Part shown: positions 8,711 to 18,060 of the stretch, piece after piece | How the letters are laid out: each line of letters starts with the position of its first letter | Numbering within the stretch: position 1 is the first letter of the stretch | NCBI RefSeq assembly: GCF_904066215.1 | Contig: NZ_LR880474.1 | Span: 1,116,001-1,180,000, forward strand | Direction: 5' to 3' | Length of the DNA stretch: 64,000 nucleotides | Source of the DNA: Microbacterium sp. Nx66 | Lineage (GTDB): Bacteria > Actinomycetota > Actinomycetes > Actinomycetales > Microbacteriaceae | Notes under the pieces: model-generated | The model's database searches: none | What the model saw: the letters and a program-made list of their open reading frames with translations, nothing else | What the model was told of the DNA's origin: nothing | Made by a program: the position numbers and the translations under genes

Positions 8711-8716
8711 AGGTGG

Positions 8717-9499
8717 GTGATGTCACGCGAGAGCCCGGGGCGGGGACCGCTGTACCGGCTGTACACCAGCCGGCTGCGTCGTCAGCTCGATCCGGCCTCC
8801 GTTCCGCACCATGTCGCGATGATGATCGACGGCAATCGCCGGTGGGCGCGGCAGCTCGGATTCGACACCCCGGCCGAAGGACACCGTGCGGGGGCGGCCA
8901 AGATGCAGGAGTTCCTCGGCTGGTGCGATGAGCTCGGGGTACGGGTCGTCTCGCTCTACCTCCTGTCCAGCGACAACCTCCGCAAACGTGACTCGGCCGA
9001 GCTCGCCGATCTCATCGAGATCATCGCGGAGCTCGCCGAGGCGCTATCCCAGAAGGGGAACTGGCGGGTCAAGCACGTCGGCCGCTCCGACATCCTCCCC
9101 GTCGAACTGGCACGGGTGCTCGCCGACGCGGAGGAGCGGACGAAGGACCACACCGGACTGCACGTGAACCTCGCGGTCGGCTACGGCGGCCGGAACGAGA
9201 TCGTCGACGCGGTGCGCAGCATCATCACGAAGCATGAGGCATCGGGTGGCACGCTGGAAGACCTCGCGGCGCACCTCACTCCGGAGATGATCGGGGAGCA
9301 CCTCTACACGGGCGGCCAGCCCGACCCCGACCTCGTGATCCGCACAAGCGGCGAGCAGCGGCTGAGCGACTTCCTGCTGTGGCAGAGCGCGCACAGCGAG
9401 TTCTACTTCGTCGAGGCCTTGGGGCCGGACCTCCGCCAGGTCGACTTCCTCCGCGCGATCCGCGACTACGCCGACCGCGACCGCCGATTCGGACGCTGA
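8717..9499 (+). CDS. uppS: Isoprenyl transferase (cis-prenyl diphosphate synthase)
   Basis: A 260-residue cis-prenyltransferase that condenses isopentenyl diphosphate with an allylic diphosphate on the path to polyprenyl phosphate carriers. Family motifs are MMIDGNRRWAR (catalytic Asp), GHRAGAAKMQEFL, SLYLLSSDNLRK (usually STENW/RP), and the C-terminal DLVIRTSGEQRLSDFLLWQSAHSEFYF. Context (next to hemolysin III, near greA) matches Rv1086, the short-chain Z-farnesyl diphosphate synthase, so this copy may make a short product. The long-chain enzyme is the alternative. GTG and ATG are adjacent; GTG is preferred because of the upstream -10 spacing. Confidence 0.9.
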   Translation: MMSRESPGRGPLYRLYTSRLRRQLDPASVPHHVAMMIDGNRRWARQLGFDTPAEGHRAGAAKMQEFLGWCDELGVRVVSLYLLSSDNLRKRDSAELADLIEIIAELAEALSQKGNWRVKHVGRSDILPVELARVLADAEERTKDHTGLHVNLAVGYGGRNEIVDAVRSIITKHEASGGTLEDLAAHLTPEMIGEHLYTGGQPDPDLVIRTSGEQRLSDFLLWQSAHSEFYFVEALGPDLRQVDFLRAIRDYADRDRRFGR

Positions 9500-9521
9500 T
9501 CCGGGAACCGCGCGCGCGTGT

Positions 9522-9527
9522 CACAAT
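9522..9527 (+). promoter_or_regulatory. Leaderless promoter -10 (CACAAT) of the aminotransferase gene
   Basis: CACAAT ends six bases before GTG at 9534, the same spacing seen at other leaderless genes in this window. No ribosome binding site precedes the GTG. Confidence 0.4.
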
Positions 9528-9533
9528 GACGCA

Positions 9534-10664
9534 GTGAGCTCCTTCGACGACTACATCGGAACGTTCGACGCCGAGCCCGGGTACCTGAACTGGGCGGCGT
9601 TCGGCCCCGTGTCACCCTCGGTCCGTGCCGAGGTGTTCGCGGACGCGGACCTGCTCGGCAGCGGTCGGCCGTCGTCGCTGGCCCTCGTGGGAGAGCGGAT
9701 CGGGCAGGCGCAGGAGGTCATCGCCGAACTCCTCGGCGCGGACGCCGCGGAGGTCACGCTGCAGCCGTCGTCGACGCACGGCCTCATGCACGCGCTCTAC
9801 GGGGTCTCCGGCGCGGTCGTCGCGAGCACGGCGGAGTTCCCGAGTGTGAGCCTCACTCTGGAGCGCGCGGCGACCGCGTCCGGCCGCGCGGTCACACCAC
9901 GGTGGATCACGCCCGAGGACGGACGGGTCACTCCCGACGCCGTCAGTGCTGTCCTCGACGACGAGGTCGTCGCCCTCGCCGTCAGCCACGTCGACTTCCG
10001 CACCGGCTACCGTGCCGACCTCGCCGCGCTGCGTGACGTCCTCGGCCCTGATCGCCTCCTCATCGTCGATGCCGTGCAGTCCTTCGGTGTGATCGACGCC
10101 GACTACAGCGTCGCGGACGTCGTCGTCGGGCACGGGTACAAGTGGCTGCGCGCGGGCCGGGGCACCGGGTTCGCCTGGTTCTCGCCGCAGGCGCGCGAGC
10201 GCATCGCGCCCGTGCTCTCCGGCATCACCGGGACGACGGCGAGCGGACTCTTCGTCGACGAGCTGCCCGCCCCGGCACCGGACGCGAAGGCGTACACGAT
10301 CAGCGTGCCGGACACGCTCGCCGCCGGCCGGCTCTCAACCGGCGCACGTGATGTCAGGGACGCCGGTGTCGCGGCCATCGAAGAGCGGGTCTCCGCGCAT
10401 GTGGACGCGGTGATCGAGACCGCCGACCGCCATGGGATCGCCGTCGTCTCCCCGCGCGACCGCACCGAGCGCGCGGGGATCGTCGCCCTCGCACCCGAGG
10501 AACCCGCTCGGCTCGCGGCGGCCCTCGCGAACGCCGGACTGGTCGTCACGGCGCGTGGCGAGTCGATCCGCGTCGCACCGCACGCGGGCACCGACGCCGA
10601 GACCCTCGCACTGCTCGATGAGACCCTCGGCGCGTTCGGCAAGGAATCGTTCATCGTCCCGTAA
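9534..10664 (+). CDS. Class V aminotransferase-fold PLP-dependent enzyme
   Basis: A 376-residue fold-type I PLP enzyme of the class V aminotransferase / cysteine desulfurase-like group. The cofactor-binding lysine is in [12 protein letters not shown], with the conserved D of [11 protein letters not shown] upstream and the substrate-side [13 protein letters not shown] near residue 80. It has no cysteine-containing active-site loop like true desulfurases, so an aminotransferase, isopenicillin epimerase-like or kynureninase-like role is more likely. The exact substrate cannot be inferred. A GTG start fits a leaderless promoter. The gene stands alone between uppS and phoH. Confidence 0.8.
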   Translation: MSSFDDYIGTFDAEPGYLNWAAFGPVSPSVRAEVFADADLLGSGRPSSLALVGERIGQAQEVIAELLGADAAEVTLQPSSTHGLMHALYGVSGAVVASTAEFPSVSLTLERAATASGRAVTPRWITPEDGRVTPDAVSAVLDDEVVALAVSHVDFRTGYRADLAALRDVLGPDRLLIVDAVQSFGVIDADYSVADVVVGHGYKWLRAGRGTGFAWFSPQARERIAPVLSGITGTTASGLFVDELPAPAPDAKAYTISVPDTLAAGRLSTGARDVRDAGVAAIEERVSAHVDAVIETADRHGIAVVSPRDRTERAGIVALAPEEPARLAAALANAGLVVTARGESIRVAPHAGTDAETLALLDETLGAFGKESFIVP

Positions 10665-10822
10665 CGAATCGCTGGCGTGTCTTGTCCGTGGAAAACGCCC
10701 GGGCGGTCGTACCTTCAAGGCATCGGGCAAGGCGCCCGGTCGGGTCGGCCTCAGGTTCGCGACTCGTGACCCCCTGGTCGACTCGTTCGAATAGCCGGGA
10801 ATCCCCGGGTCGGGAGTGGGTC

Positions 10823-12205
10823 GTGACCACACGTTCAGCGCAGCAGTCCACCAGCACCGCGCAGCAGTCCACCCGTCAGACGACGAGACAGGCCGCGGCC
10901 GCAGAACCCGATCAGGATCTGCGCACCTACGTCCTCGACACCTCGGTCCTGCTGAGCGATCCGCAGGCGCTCTTCCGCTTCGCGGAGCATTCCGTGGTGC
11001 TCCCGGTGGTCGTCATCACCGAACTCGAGGGCAAGCGGCACGACCCGGAGATCGGCTACTTCGCCCGCCAGGCGCTGCGTCACCTCGACGACCTCCGCGT
11101 CGAGCACGGCCGCCTCGACTTCCCGGTGGAGGTCGGCGAGGGCGGCACCCTCCGCGTGGAGCTCGGCAACGCCGACCTCTCGGTGCTCCCGGCCGGCATC
11201 CGCCTCAGTGACAACGACAGCCGCATCCTCTCCGTGGCGATGCACCTCGCGCAGGACGGCCAGGACGTGACCATCGTGTCGAAGGATCTCCCGATGCGGG
11301 TGAAGGCCGCGTCCCTCGGGCTGCGTGCCGAGGAGTATCTCGCGGAGCAGGCCGTCGACTCGGGCTGGACGGGTATCGCCCCCCTCGACCTCTCCGGCGA
11401 TGACATCAGCGACCTCTATGAGAGCGAGGTCGGGATCAGTGAGGACGTGCACGGGCTCCCCGTCAACACCGGCCTCATCATCCACTCCGAGCGCGGATCG
11501 GCCCTCGGTCGGGTCACCGGCGACGGCGAGTTCCGGCTCGTCCGCGGGGACCGGGACATCTTCGGCATGCACGGGCGCTCCGCCGAACAGCGCATCGCGA
11601 TCGATCTGCTCCTCGACCCCGAGGTGGGCATCGTGTCGCTGGGCGGACGCGCGGGCACCGGCAAGTCCGCGCTGGCGCTGTGCGCGGGTCTGGAGGCCGT
11701 GCTGGAGCGGCAGCAGCAGAAGAAGATCATCGTGTTCCGTCCGCTGTTCGCCGTCGGGGGCCAGGAGCTCGGATACCTCCCGGGCGACCAGGGGGAGAAG
11801 ATGAACCCCTGGGGCCAGGCGGTGTACGACACCCTCGGCTCCGTCGTCTCCGGGAACGTCATCGACGAGGTCGTGGAGCGCGGGTTGCTGGAGGTCATGC
11901 CGCTCACCCACATCCGCGGACGGTCCCTGCACGACGCCTTCGTGATCGTGGATGAGGCGCAGTCCCTGGAGCGGAACGTGCTGCTCACGGTGCTCAGCCG
12001 GATGGGCCAGAACTCCCGGGTGATCCTCACCCACGACGTCGGGCAGCGCGACAACCTCCGTGTCGGTCGGCACGACGGCATCGCGAGTGTCATCGAAACC
12101 CTCAAGGGACACGGCCTCTTCGGCCACGTCACGCTGACCCGCTCGGAGCGCTCCGCCATCGCCGCCCTCGTCACGGACCTCCTGGAGGGCGGCGAGCTCA
12201 GCTGA
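10823..12205 (+). CDS. phoH2: PIN-PhoH fusion ATPase/ribonuclease
   Basis: A 460-residue PhoH2-type protein joining an N-terminal PIN ribonuclease domain (about 32-160, starting YVLDTSVLL; acidic residues also in ITELEGK and [11 protein letters not shown]) to a PhoH P-loop ATPase (about 250-455). Walker A is GGRAGTGKS near residue 275, Walker B is FVIVDEAQ near 377. In mycobacteria PhoH2 is an RNA helicase and ribonuclease. The GTG at 10823 has a GGGAGTGGG ribosome binding site; an in-frame open extension to 10682 lacks similarity and could hold the counterpart of the small mycobacterial phoAT gene, which I cannot confirm. Confidence 0.9.
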   Translation: MTTRSAQQSTSTAQQSTRQTTRQAAAAEPDQDLRTYVLDTSVLLSDPQALFRFAEHSVVLPVVVITELEGKRHDPEIGYFARQALRHLDDLRVEHGRLDFPVEVGEGGTLRVELGNADLSVLPAGIRLSDNDSRILSVAMHLAQDGQDVTIVSKDLPMRVKAASLGLRAEEYLAEQAVDSGWTGIAPLDLSGDDISDLYESEVGISEDVHGLPVNTGLIIHSERGSALGRVTGDGEFRLVRGDRDIFGMHGRSAEQRIAIDLLLDPEVGIVSLGGRAGTGKSALALCAGLEAVLERQQQKKIIVFRPLFAVGGQELGYLPGDQGEKMNPWGQAVYDTLGSVVSGNVIDEVVERGLLEVMPLTHIRGRSLHDAFVIVDEAQSLERNVLLTVLSRMGQNSRVILTHDVGQRDNLRVGRHDGIASVIETLKGHGLFGHVTLTRSERSAIAALVTDLLEGGELS

Positions 12206-12552
12206 CCCGATCCGTGCGGGCGGGCTCTGCACGACCCGGGCCCGCCCGCACGATCGCGTCCCGGCCGCACGATCTCGTCCCGCCTGTTGGCCCCACCGGC
12301 CTCTTCGATCGTGCATCCATGTCGGGCTCGTGCACCTGGAGGTCCGGACGTCACGTCACACGAGCGGGTGGATGCACGGTCACGTCGGATACACGATCTC
12401 CCGGATGCACGATCCGACGACAGTGGTGGGTCGATCAGGGGTGTTCCGTCGTGCAGGCGTATCCAGCTCGTGCATCCGTCCCGCGGGCCCTCGGACGTCG
12501 GTAGCGACACCTGCACGATCCTGGTCCGTCGGCCGGCTGCCGGGGCCAGAGG
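12206..12552. repeat. Cluster of dispersed TCGTGCA / GGATGCACGATC motifs (non-coding)
   Basis: About 350 bp without a credible gene between phoH2 and the DUF559 gene. It holds roughly a dozen variants of one motif in both orientations. Examples are GATCGTGCATCC at 12307, GGATGCACGGTC at 12370, GGATACACGATC at 12387, GGATGCACGATC at 12403, TCGTGCAGG at 12449, CTCGTGCATCC at 12467 and CCTGCACGATCC at 12510. The same core appears in the tandem array immediately downstream and on the other side of the DUF559 gene. Confidence 0.75.
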
Positions 12553-12628
12553 GGTCGTGCACGCGGAACGAGGTCGTGCAGGTGGAACGGGGCCGTGCGG
12601 GCGGAACAGGGCCGTGCGGGAGGAACCG
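12553..12628 (+). repeat. Four tandem 19-bp repeats
   Basis: Four units start at 12553, 12572, 12591 and 12610, exactly 19 bp apart. Two read GGTCGTGCACGCGGAACGA and GGTCGTGCAGGTGGAACGG. The other two read GGCCGTGCGGGCGGAACAG and GGCCGTGCGGGAGGAACCG. The array ends three bases before the stop of the convergent DUF559 gene. Confidence 0.85.
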
Positions 12629-12631
12629 CGG

Positions 12632-13468
12632 TCAGACGCGGTCGCGGGCCCGGCGCAGAGCCCCTTCGATCGCAGCCTGGACCATGGGCCAGTCGTGCAC
12701 GACCTGGGCGTAGTCGAAGCGCAGCGTCTCGTACCCGAGTCGCGATGCCGCAGCATCGCGGGAGAGATCGCGGTGGCGCATCTCGGGAGCACCGTGGTGC
12801 TCCCGGCCGTCGACCTCGATGATGAGTCGGCCGTCGACCACGAAGTCGACGCGGCCGACACCGGGGATCGAGACCTGCGTCGCGAGGTGCACGCCGAGGA
12901 TGTGGAGACGGAGGCGCAGGAGGGATTCCAGACCGCTGTCCGCGTCGGAACGGGCGAAGTCCACGAGCCAACGCGCGGACCGGGGCAGCGCGGCGCGGAT
13001 CCGGGCTCGTGACGCGCTGCCGATCAGACCCAGGCGCCAGGCGGACTCGAACGAGACGAAGAACGACTCGTCACCCTCGCAGGCGTGCAGATGCCGGAGC
13101 GCGTCCTCGACAGCCACGATGCCGAACCGGGTGCGTCCCTCGAAATGATGCGGGATGCACCGGCACTCGATGTGCGGGTGCGCGCGGCCGTTGCGCCCGA
13201 GCCAGACGTGCGGCGCATCGCTCTCCGACAGCACCCAGACTCCGTGGGCACGTAGCGCGGTGCCGCAGCTGATGGCCCCTCCGTGGGCAGCCGCCGTGAG
13301 CACCGTCGCGTCGAGGTCGTGGGTGGCGAACACCCCCGCGCGGACCCGATGGATCCGGCCGGCGCGCACCGCGCGGGACAAGGCGGAGCGGGAGATTCCG
13401 AAAGCCCCGAGGTCGCGACCGCGGGCGATGCCTCCGAGACGGTGAACGGTCGAGACGGGATCGAGCAC
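12632..13468 (-). CDS. AbiEi-like winged-helix plus DUF559 (Vsr-fold nuclease) protein
   Basis: A 278-residue two-domain protein. The N-terminus (about 1-60: GGIARGRDLGAFGISRSALSRAV) looks like the winged-helix domain of AbiEi-type antitoxins. The C-terminus (about 175-278) is DUF559, a Vsr/PD-(D/E)XK-like fold with VGRVDFVVD, then RLIIEVDGREHH and YETLRFDYAQV, which provides the D...ExD constellation of a potential nuclease. Such proteins are common and multicopy in Microbacteriaceae, and their function is unknown. No AbiEii toxin partner is adjacent. The 19-bp repeats and their variants flank it on both sides. Confidence 0.8.
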   Translation of the reverse strand: MLDPVSTVHRLGGIARGRDLGAFGISRSALSRAVRAGRIHRVRAGVFATHDLDATVLTAAAHGGAISCGTALRAHGVWVLSESDAPHVWLGRNGRAHPHIECRCIPHHFEGRTRFGIVAVEDALRHLHACEGDESFFVSFESAWRLGLIGSASRARIRAALPRSARWLVDFARSDADSGLESLLRLRLHILGVHLATQVSIPGVGRVDFVVDGRLIIEVDGREHHGAPEMRHRDLSRDAAASRLGYETLRFDYAQVVHDWPMVQAAIEGALRRARDRV

Positions 13469-13693
13469 TCGCCGATTCTGCGTCCTCCGGCGTCACGGCG
13501 GGGGCCGAAGGACGTCGTGGGGACGAGTCGGGATGTCCGGGGATCCGTGGAGGAAGAGTCACCTGCACGATCCGGAGCCGCGGGTAGTCCTGATCCGGGG
13601 ATTCCGTCGTGCAGACGGAACGTGGTCGTGCATCCGAGGTGGGAACCGAGACGGACGGAAAACGGGATCGGAGAACGGGACGGTGCCGGAAAC
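13469..13693. repeat. Right-hand flank of the DUF559 gene with further 19-bp repeat units
   Basis: A non-coding stretch upstream of the DUF559 gene. CCTGCACGATCC is at 13562. CGTCGTGCAGACGGAAC at 13605 and GGTCGTGCATCC at 13624 are again 19 bp apart, matching the left-hand tandem array. No open frame here resembles a known gene. Confidence 0.65.
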
Positions 13694-13733
13694 GACGGAT
13701 GCCGCGGGGACCGAGGTCCTCGCGGCATCCGTC
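13694..13733 (-). terminator. Terminator of the fumC operon
   Basis: An 18-bp stem (one G-U pair) with a CGAG loop lies just beyond the fumC stop on the minus strand. The base of the stem is GACGGATGCCGCG with its exact complement. Confidence 0.75.
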
Positions 13734-13745
13734 TTCGAGCGTGGA

Positions 13746-15140
13746 TCAGCCCGGGTGGGTCATCGACAGCAGGTCGAGCTTCTCGTCCAGCTGCTCGAGG
13801 GTGAGCTCGCCGCGCTCGACGTAGCCGAGGTCGATCACGGCGTCGCGCACCGTGATGCCCTTGGCGACAGAGTGCTTGGCGATCTTCGCCGCGGCTTCGT
13901 AGCCGATGAGCTTGTTCAGGGGCGTCACGATCGACGGGCTCATACCCGCGAAGGCCGCCGCCCGCTCGACGTTCGCCTGCAGGCCGTCGATCGTCTTGTC
14001 CGCGAGCACCCGCGAGGCGTTCGACAGCAGACGGATCGACTCGAGCACCGCGGTGCCCATGACCGGGATGGCGACGTTCAGCTCGAACGAGCCGGAGGCG
14101 CCGGCCCAGGCGACCGTGGCGTCGTTGCCGATGACCCGCGCGCACACCATGAGCACGGCCTCGGGCACGACGGGGTTGACCTTGCCCGGCATGATCGACG
14201 ACCCCGGCTGCAGGTCGGGGATGTGCAGCTCGCCGAGACCGGTGTTGGGGCCGGAGCCCATCCAGCGCAGGTCGTTGTTGATCTTCGTGAGCGACACGGC
14301 GATCGTGCGGAGCGCGCCGGAAGCCTCGACGAGACCGTCGCGGTTCGCCTGCGCCTCGAAGTGGTCCTTCGCCTCGGTGATCGGCAGCTCGGTCTCGGCC
14401 GCGAGCAGCTCGATGACCTTCTGCGGGAATCCGAGGGGAGTGTTGATCCCGGTGCCGACGGCGGTGCCGCCCAGGGGCACCTCGGCCACTCGGGGGAGCG
14501 CCGACTGCACGCGCTCGATGCCCAGACGGATCTGGCGGGCGTAGCCGCCGAACTCCTGGCCGAGCGTGACGGGCGTCGCGTCCATGAGGTGCGTGCGGCC
14601 GGACTTGACCGCGTCCTTCCAGAGCTCCGCCTTGGCCTCGAGCGCGACCGCGAGGTGGTCGAGCGCGGGGATCAGGGTGTCGATGAGCGCCTGGGTGACC
14701 GCGATGTGCACCGAGGTCGGGAACACGTCGTTCGACGACTGCGAGGCGTTCACGTGGTCGTTGGGGTGCACGGTCGATCCGAGGATGCGGCTCGCGAGCG
14801 TCGCCAGGACCTCGTTCATGTTCATGTTCGAGGAGGTGCCGGAGCCGGTCTGGTAGGTGTCGACCGGGAACTCGCCGTCGTGTGCGCCGGATGCGACCTG
14901 GTCGGCGGCCTGCGCGATGGCATCGGCGATGGCGCCGTCGAGGGTGCCGAGCTCCTTGTTGGCCAGGGCGGCGGCCTTCTTGATACGCGCGAGTGCGGCG
15001 ATCTGCGTCGACTCCAGGCCCTTGCCGGAGATCGGGAAGTTCTCCACGGCGCGCTGTGTCTGCGCCCCGTAGAGCGCGTTCACGGGCACTCGCACCTCAC
15101 CCATGGTGTCGTGTTCGATGCGGTACTCGGTGTCGGTCAT
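13746..15140 (-). CDS. fumC: Class II fumarate hydratase
   Basis: A 464-residue class II fumarase that converts fumarate and L-malate in the TCA cycle; it is an iron-independent homotetramer in the cytoplasm. The superfamily signature [11 protein letters not shown] is present near residue 320, as are [18 protein letters not shown] (catalytic His region) and SSNDVFPTS. Length is normal. The ATG at 15140 has a strong AAGGAGGG ribosome binding site and overlaps the carbonic anhydrase stop by four bases (ATGA), placing fumC last in an operon with carbonic anhydrase, DUF4245 and xseB. Confidence 0.96.
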   Translation of the reverse strand: MTDTEYRIEHDTMGEVRVPVNALYGAQTQRAVENFPISGKGLESTQIAALARIKKAAALANKELGTLDGAIADAIAQAADQVASGAHDGEFPVDTYQTGSGTSSNMNMNEVLATLASRILGSTVHPNDHVNASQSSNDVFPTSVHIAVTQALIDTLIPALDHLAVALEAKAELWKDAVKSGRTHLMDATPVTLGQEFGGYARQIRLGIERVQSALPRVAEVPLGGTAVGTGINTPLGFPQKVIELLAAETELPITEAKDHFEAQANRDGLVEASGALRTIAVSLTKINNDLRWMGSGPNTGLGELHIPDLQPGSSIMPGKVNPVVPEAVLMVCARVIGNDATVAWAGASGSFELNVAIPVMGTAVLESIRLLSNASRVLADKTIDGLQANVERAAAFAGMSPSIVTPLNKLIGYEAAAKIAKHSVAKGITVRDAVIDLGYVERGELTLEQLDEKLDLLSMTHPG

Positions 15141-15811
15141 TCCGAACCCTCCTTGGTTGCGGGGTCGATCCCCTCGGCTTCGATGCCGACCGTGACGACG
15201 GGCGCTGCCTCGCCCTCGGCCAGACGATAGTTGGCGCCGACGATGCCGAGACGGCCTTCGGCGACGGCGTTGCTGATGATCTCGGACGACTGCAGCAGGT
15301 CGTTGACGGTGTTGCGCAGGTGCTCGCGGCCGACGAGCTCCGCATCGATGTCGGCCACCGTGCCGCCGCCGCTCTCCGCGAGGACCTTGCGGGCGGCAGG
15401 GACGATCGGCGCGATGAGCTTCCAGATGTGCGGGGGGAGCGGGTCGGCGTCGATGGCCGTGCCGTCGATGGCGGCACGCACCGCACCGCAGGAGTCGTGC
15501 GCGAGGACCACGATGAGCGGCACCTCGAGAACGGCGACCGCGTACTCCAGGCTCGCCACGATCGACTCGCCGATCACCTGTCCGGCGTTGCGCACGACGA
15601 AGAGGTCGCCGAGGCCGAGGTCGAAGATGATCTCGGCGGCGAGACGGGAGTCCGAGCAGCCGAACAGCGTCGCGACGGGGTGCTGGGCCGCGGTGAGGTC
15701 CTTGCGACGGTCGACGTTCTGGTTCGGGTGCTGGGGCTCGTCGCGGACGAAGCGACGGTTGCCGTCCTGCATCTGCTTCCAGGCGGCGGCGGGGGTCAGC
15801 GGGTGGGTCAT
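15137..15811 (-). CDS. Beta-class carbonic anhydrase
   Basis: A 224-residue beta-carbonic anhydrase that interconverts CO2 and bicarbonate with a zinc ion. Zinc ligands and the catalytic dyad are visible in FGCSDSRL (Cys, and the Asp-Arg pair) and in LAHDSCGAV (His and Cys). FVVRNAGQV is also conserved. Length and lack of a signal peptide indicate a cytoplasmic enzyme. The ATG at 15811 overlaps the DUF4245 stop, and its stop overlaps the fumC start, which suggests coupled translation. Placement with fumC would connect bicarbonate supply to C4-acid metabolism, but that is inference. Confidence 0.93.
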   Translation of the reverse strand: MTHPLTPAAAWKQMQDGNRRFVRDEPQHPNQNVDRRKDLTAAQHPVATLFGCSDSRLAAEIIFDLGLGDLFVVRNAGQVIGESIVASLEYAVAVLEVPLIVVLAHDSCGAVRAAIDGTAIDADPLPPHIWKLIAPIVPAARKVLAESGGGTVADIDAELVGREHLRNTVNDLLQSSEIISNAVAEGRLGIVGANYRLAEGEAAPVVTVGIEAEGIDPATKEGSE

Positions 15812-16452
15812 CGGGCCTCCGAGACGGTGCGGATCTGGGGGATGAGCGACTCCGCGAGCTCGGCGGTGGAGTCCGCGGAGCGGGAGCCGTAGAGGAGCAC
15901 GTAGTCGTCGCCGGCCTGGGTGCCGAGGGCATAGGTGACGTTCGCCTCGGCGCTGGCGGAGCCGGGCTGGTAGACGTCCCACTCCCGGCCGCCGATGCGC
16001 ACGGTGTCGGTCGGGGCGACGCCGTTCAGCCGCTGCGGGGCCCAGGAGGCATCGGCGTCGAACGCCTGGGCGAGCTTGATGAATCCGCGCTCATCCTGCG
16101 CCGCGGGCGCGAGGGTGACCTCCCAGACCACGGGGGCTCCGCTCTGGAGTTCCGCCGCGTTCACCCGCCAGAACTCGTCCGTCTCGGGAACGATCGCCGG
16201 GCTGCCCATGGACGACTCGACGTCGGCGGCGATGGCGGCCACGTCGATCGGCTTCGCCGCGACCGGCTCACCGCGGGGGACGAGCGCGATGATGACGACG
16301 ACGACCGCGAGGGTCACCACGAGGGCGGCGACGAGATTGCGGACCGTCTGGCTCGACCGATAGGCCTTGCTCGACGCGGCCTTGCGCGCGGCGGTCTCGT
16401 CAGGTGTCTCCGGCCGACCGAGGTCGGCGTTGATCGCGGGGCCCTTGCTCAT
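15808..16452 (-). CDS. DUF4245 domain-containing membrane protein
   Basis: A 214-residue actinobacterial protein with a cytoplasmic N-terminal stretch, a transmembrane helix (about residues 38-60: [22 protein letters not shown]) and an extracytoplasmic domain with [18 protein letters not shown] and WDVYQPG segments typical of DUF4245. Function unknown. The ATG at 16452 overlaps the xseB stop by four bases, and its stop overlaps the carbonic anhydrase ATG in the same way. A DUF4245 gene (Rv1100) also lies in the fum/xse region of M. tuberculosis. Confidence 0.85.
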   Translation of the reverse strand: MSKGPAINADLGRPETPDETAARKAASSKAYRSSQTVRNLVAALVVTLAVVVVIIALVPRGEPVAAKPIDVAAIAADVESSMGSPAIVPETDEFWRVNAAELQSGAPVVWEVTLAPAAQDERGFIKLAQAFDADASWAPQRLNGVAPTDTVRIGGREWDVYQPGSASAEANVTYALGTQAGDDYVLLYGSRSADSTAELAESLIPQIRTVSEAR

Positions 16453-16682
16453 GACGCGTCGCTCTCGTCGGCGGTGGCGGTGCGAGCGGCCTCGAGCCGG
16501 CGCTTCGCGCCGAGCAGCCACTCCTCGCAACGGGCGGCCAGGGCCTCGCCGCGCTCCCAGAGTGCGAGCGAGTGCTCGAGGGTCGGTGCCCCCTGTTCGA
16601 GCTCGGCGACGACCCGCACGAGCTCGTCACGGGCCGCCTCGAACGACAGCGTGTCCACGGGGGTGTCGTTCACGGCGCTCAC
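16449..16682 (-). CDS. xseB: Exodeoxyribonuclease VII small subunit
   Basis: A 77-residue XseB. Several copies bind each XseA and form the helical stalk of exonuclease VII, which degrades single-stranded DNA to oligonucleotides. The family pattern [44 protein letters not shown] is complete (residues 13-56). Start is GTG. It lies 36 bp after xseA in the same direction and overlaps DUF4245 by four bases at its end. Confidence 0.93.
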   Translation of the reverse strand: MSAVNDTPVDTLSFEAARDELVRVVAELEQGAPTLEHSLALWERGEALAARCEEWLLGAKRRLEAARTATADESDAS

Positions 16683-16718
16683 TCCTCCATCCTACGTCGT
16701 GCCTCGGACGCCTCCCGC

Positions 16719-17996
16719 TCAGGCGTCCTCCGCGATCTCGCCCTCCGAGCGCACCGCCAACGACCCTCGGTCCACCGTGAGCGTCAGCGCACTGCCCGCG
16801 GGCGCATCGGCTGCATCGCGGAGGATGACACCGCCCTCGAGGTGTGCGATCGCGTAGCCGCGGGCCAGGGTCGCGGCGGGGGACAGGGCGCGCAGTGAGG
16901 CGCGCAACTCGCTGGTCCGGCGGCCGGCGTCGTCGAGCTGCCGGGTGACCGCGTCGCGGCCACGGGCGAGGAGCAGGAAGGTCTCCTGCGCGCGCGTGTC
17001 GATGATCGGAGCGGGCGAGCGCAGCACGGGACGGGACCGCAGCTGCTCCAGCTGGGCGATGTCGTGCGAGAGGCGCTGGGTGAGGCGCGTCGTGGCGCGG
17101 GACCGGAGCTGCGCGATGAGCGCGCGCTGCTCCCCGACGTCCGGAACGACGCGCTTGGCGGCGTCGGTCGGCGTCGACGCGCGCAGATCGGCGACGTCGT
17201 CGAGGAGGGGATGATCGTTCTCATGGCCGATGGCGCTGACCACCGGCGTGGAGGCCGCCGCGACGGCGCGGACCAGGCGCTCGTCGCTGAAGCCGAGGAG
17301 GGTCTGCGGGTCGCCGCCGCCGCGCGCGATGATGATGACGTCGACCTCGGGGTCGGCGTCGAGACGGGCCAACGCGGCCAGGGTGTCCGGCACGCAGCGG
17401 TCGCCCTGCACGGCGGCGTACGCGGTCTTGAACCGTACCTGCGGCCAGCGCAGCTCGGCGTTGCGGTGCACGTCCTTCTCGGCGTCGGAGCGCTCGCCGG
17501 TGATGAGGCCGACGACGTGGGGGAGGAACGGCAGGCGCTTCTTGCGGGCGGGGTCGAAGAGGCCCTCCTGGCGGAGCTGCACGCGCAGCCGCTCCAGGCG
17601 TTCGAGCTGGTCGCCGAGCCCGACGTGCTTCATGGCGGAGACCGCGAAGCTGAAGTCGCCGGAGCGGACGAAGTAGTCGGCCTTGACGGCGGCGACGACG
17701 TGATCGCCCACACCCACGTCGGCGGGGATGCGGCCGCGCACGCTCGACCAGACGCGGATGGAGATCTGCGCGTCGGAGCGGGTGTCCTTGAGGCGGGCGA
17801 AGACGTTCCCGGCGCGGACGTTCCACGAGGTGATCTCGCCCTCGACCCAGACCGTGTTCCAGCGGGCCACGAAGTCGCGGATGGTGGCGTTCAGTCGGGC
17901 CACGGACGTCGGCGCCTGGGCGGTGGAGTCGCGCGGGGCCACGGCATCCGCCGGCGGCGTCTCGCCCGGTCCTGTCGCCGCTTCGAAGACTGTCAT
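16719..17996 (-). CDS. xseA: Exodeoxyribonuclease VII large subunit
   Basis: A 425-residue XseA, the catalytic subunit of exonuclease VII in mismatch and recombination repair. The N-terminal OB fold (about 30-130: VWVEGEITSWNVRAGNVFARLKD) is followed by the catalytic domain with LITGERSDAEKDV, VDVIIIARGGGDPQTLLGFSDE and SAIGHENDHPLLDDVAD, which contain the conserved Asp, Arg and His residues, and a coiled coil at about 290-390. Length is typical. It is divergent from ispH across about 64 bp, an arrangement shared with mycobacteria. Confidence 0.95.
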   Translation of the reverse strand: MTVFEAATGPGETPPADAVAPRDSTAQAPTSVARLNATIRDFVARWNTVWVEGEITSWNVRAGNVFARLKDTRSDAQISIRVWSSVRGRIPADVGVGDHVVAAVKADYFVRSGDFSFAVSAMKHVGLGDQLERLERLRVQLRQEGLFDPARKKRLPFLPHVVGLITGERSDAEKDVHRNAELRWPQVRFKTAYAAVQGDRCVPDTLAALARLDADPEVDVIIIARGGGDPQTLLGFSDERLVRAVAAASTPVVSAIGHENDHPLLDDVADLRASTPTDAAKRVVPDVGEQRALIAQLRSRATTRLTQRLSHDIAQLEQLRSRPVLRSPAPIIDTRAQETFLLLARGRDAVTRQLDDAGRRTSELRASLRALSPAATLARGYAIAHLEGGVILRDAADAPAGSALTLTVDRGSLAVRSEGEIAEDA

Positions 17997-18048
17997 CTGC
18001 TCCCGTTCCTGCCCGCGCGCTCACCGGCCCCGTCCAGCCGCGCGACGG

Positions 18049-18054
18049 TAGAAT
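18049..18054 (+). promoter_or_regulatory. Leaderless promoter -10 (TAGAAT) of ispH
   Basis: TAGAAT ends six bases before the GTG at 18061. Transcription would begin at the start codon, in the divergent gap with xseA. Confidence 0.55.
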
Positions 18055-18060
18055 CGAGGG

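Noticed and set aside
10682..10822. N-terminal extension of PhoH2
   Set aside because: No similarity and no ribosome binding site; the GTG at 10823 has one.
12206..12631. CRISPR array
   Set aside because: The units are tandem at 19 bp with no spacers, vary in sequence and orientation, and no cas genes are near.
12206..12631. Replication origin with DnaA boxes
   Set aside because: No TTATCCACA-like boxes are present, the GC content is high, and there is no dnaA, dnaN or gyrB nearby.
12287..13012. Plus-strand open frames through the repeat region and the DUF559 gene
   Set aside because: They are composed of translated repeats and antisense sequence with no ribosome binding site.
12632..13468. 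Complete type IV toxin-antitoxin (AbiE) system
   Set aside because: No AbiEii nucleotidyltransferase gene lies next to it, and the C-terminus is DUF559, not the AbiEi C-terminal domain.
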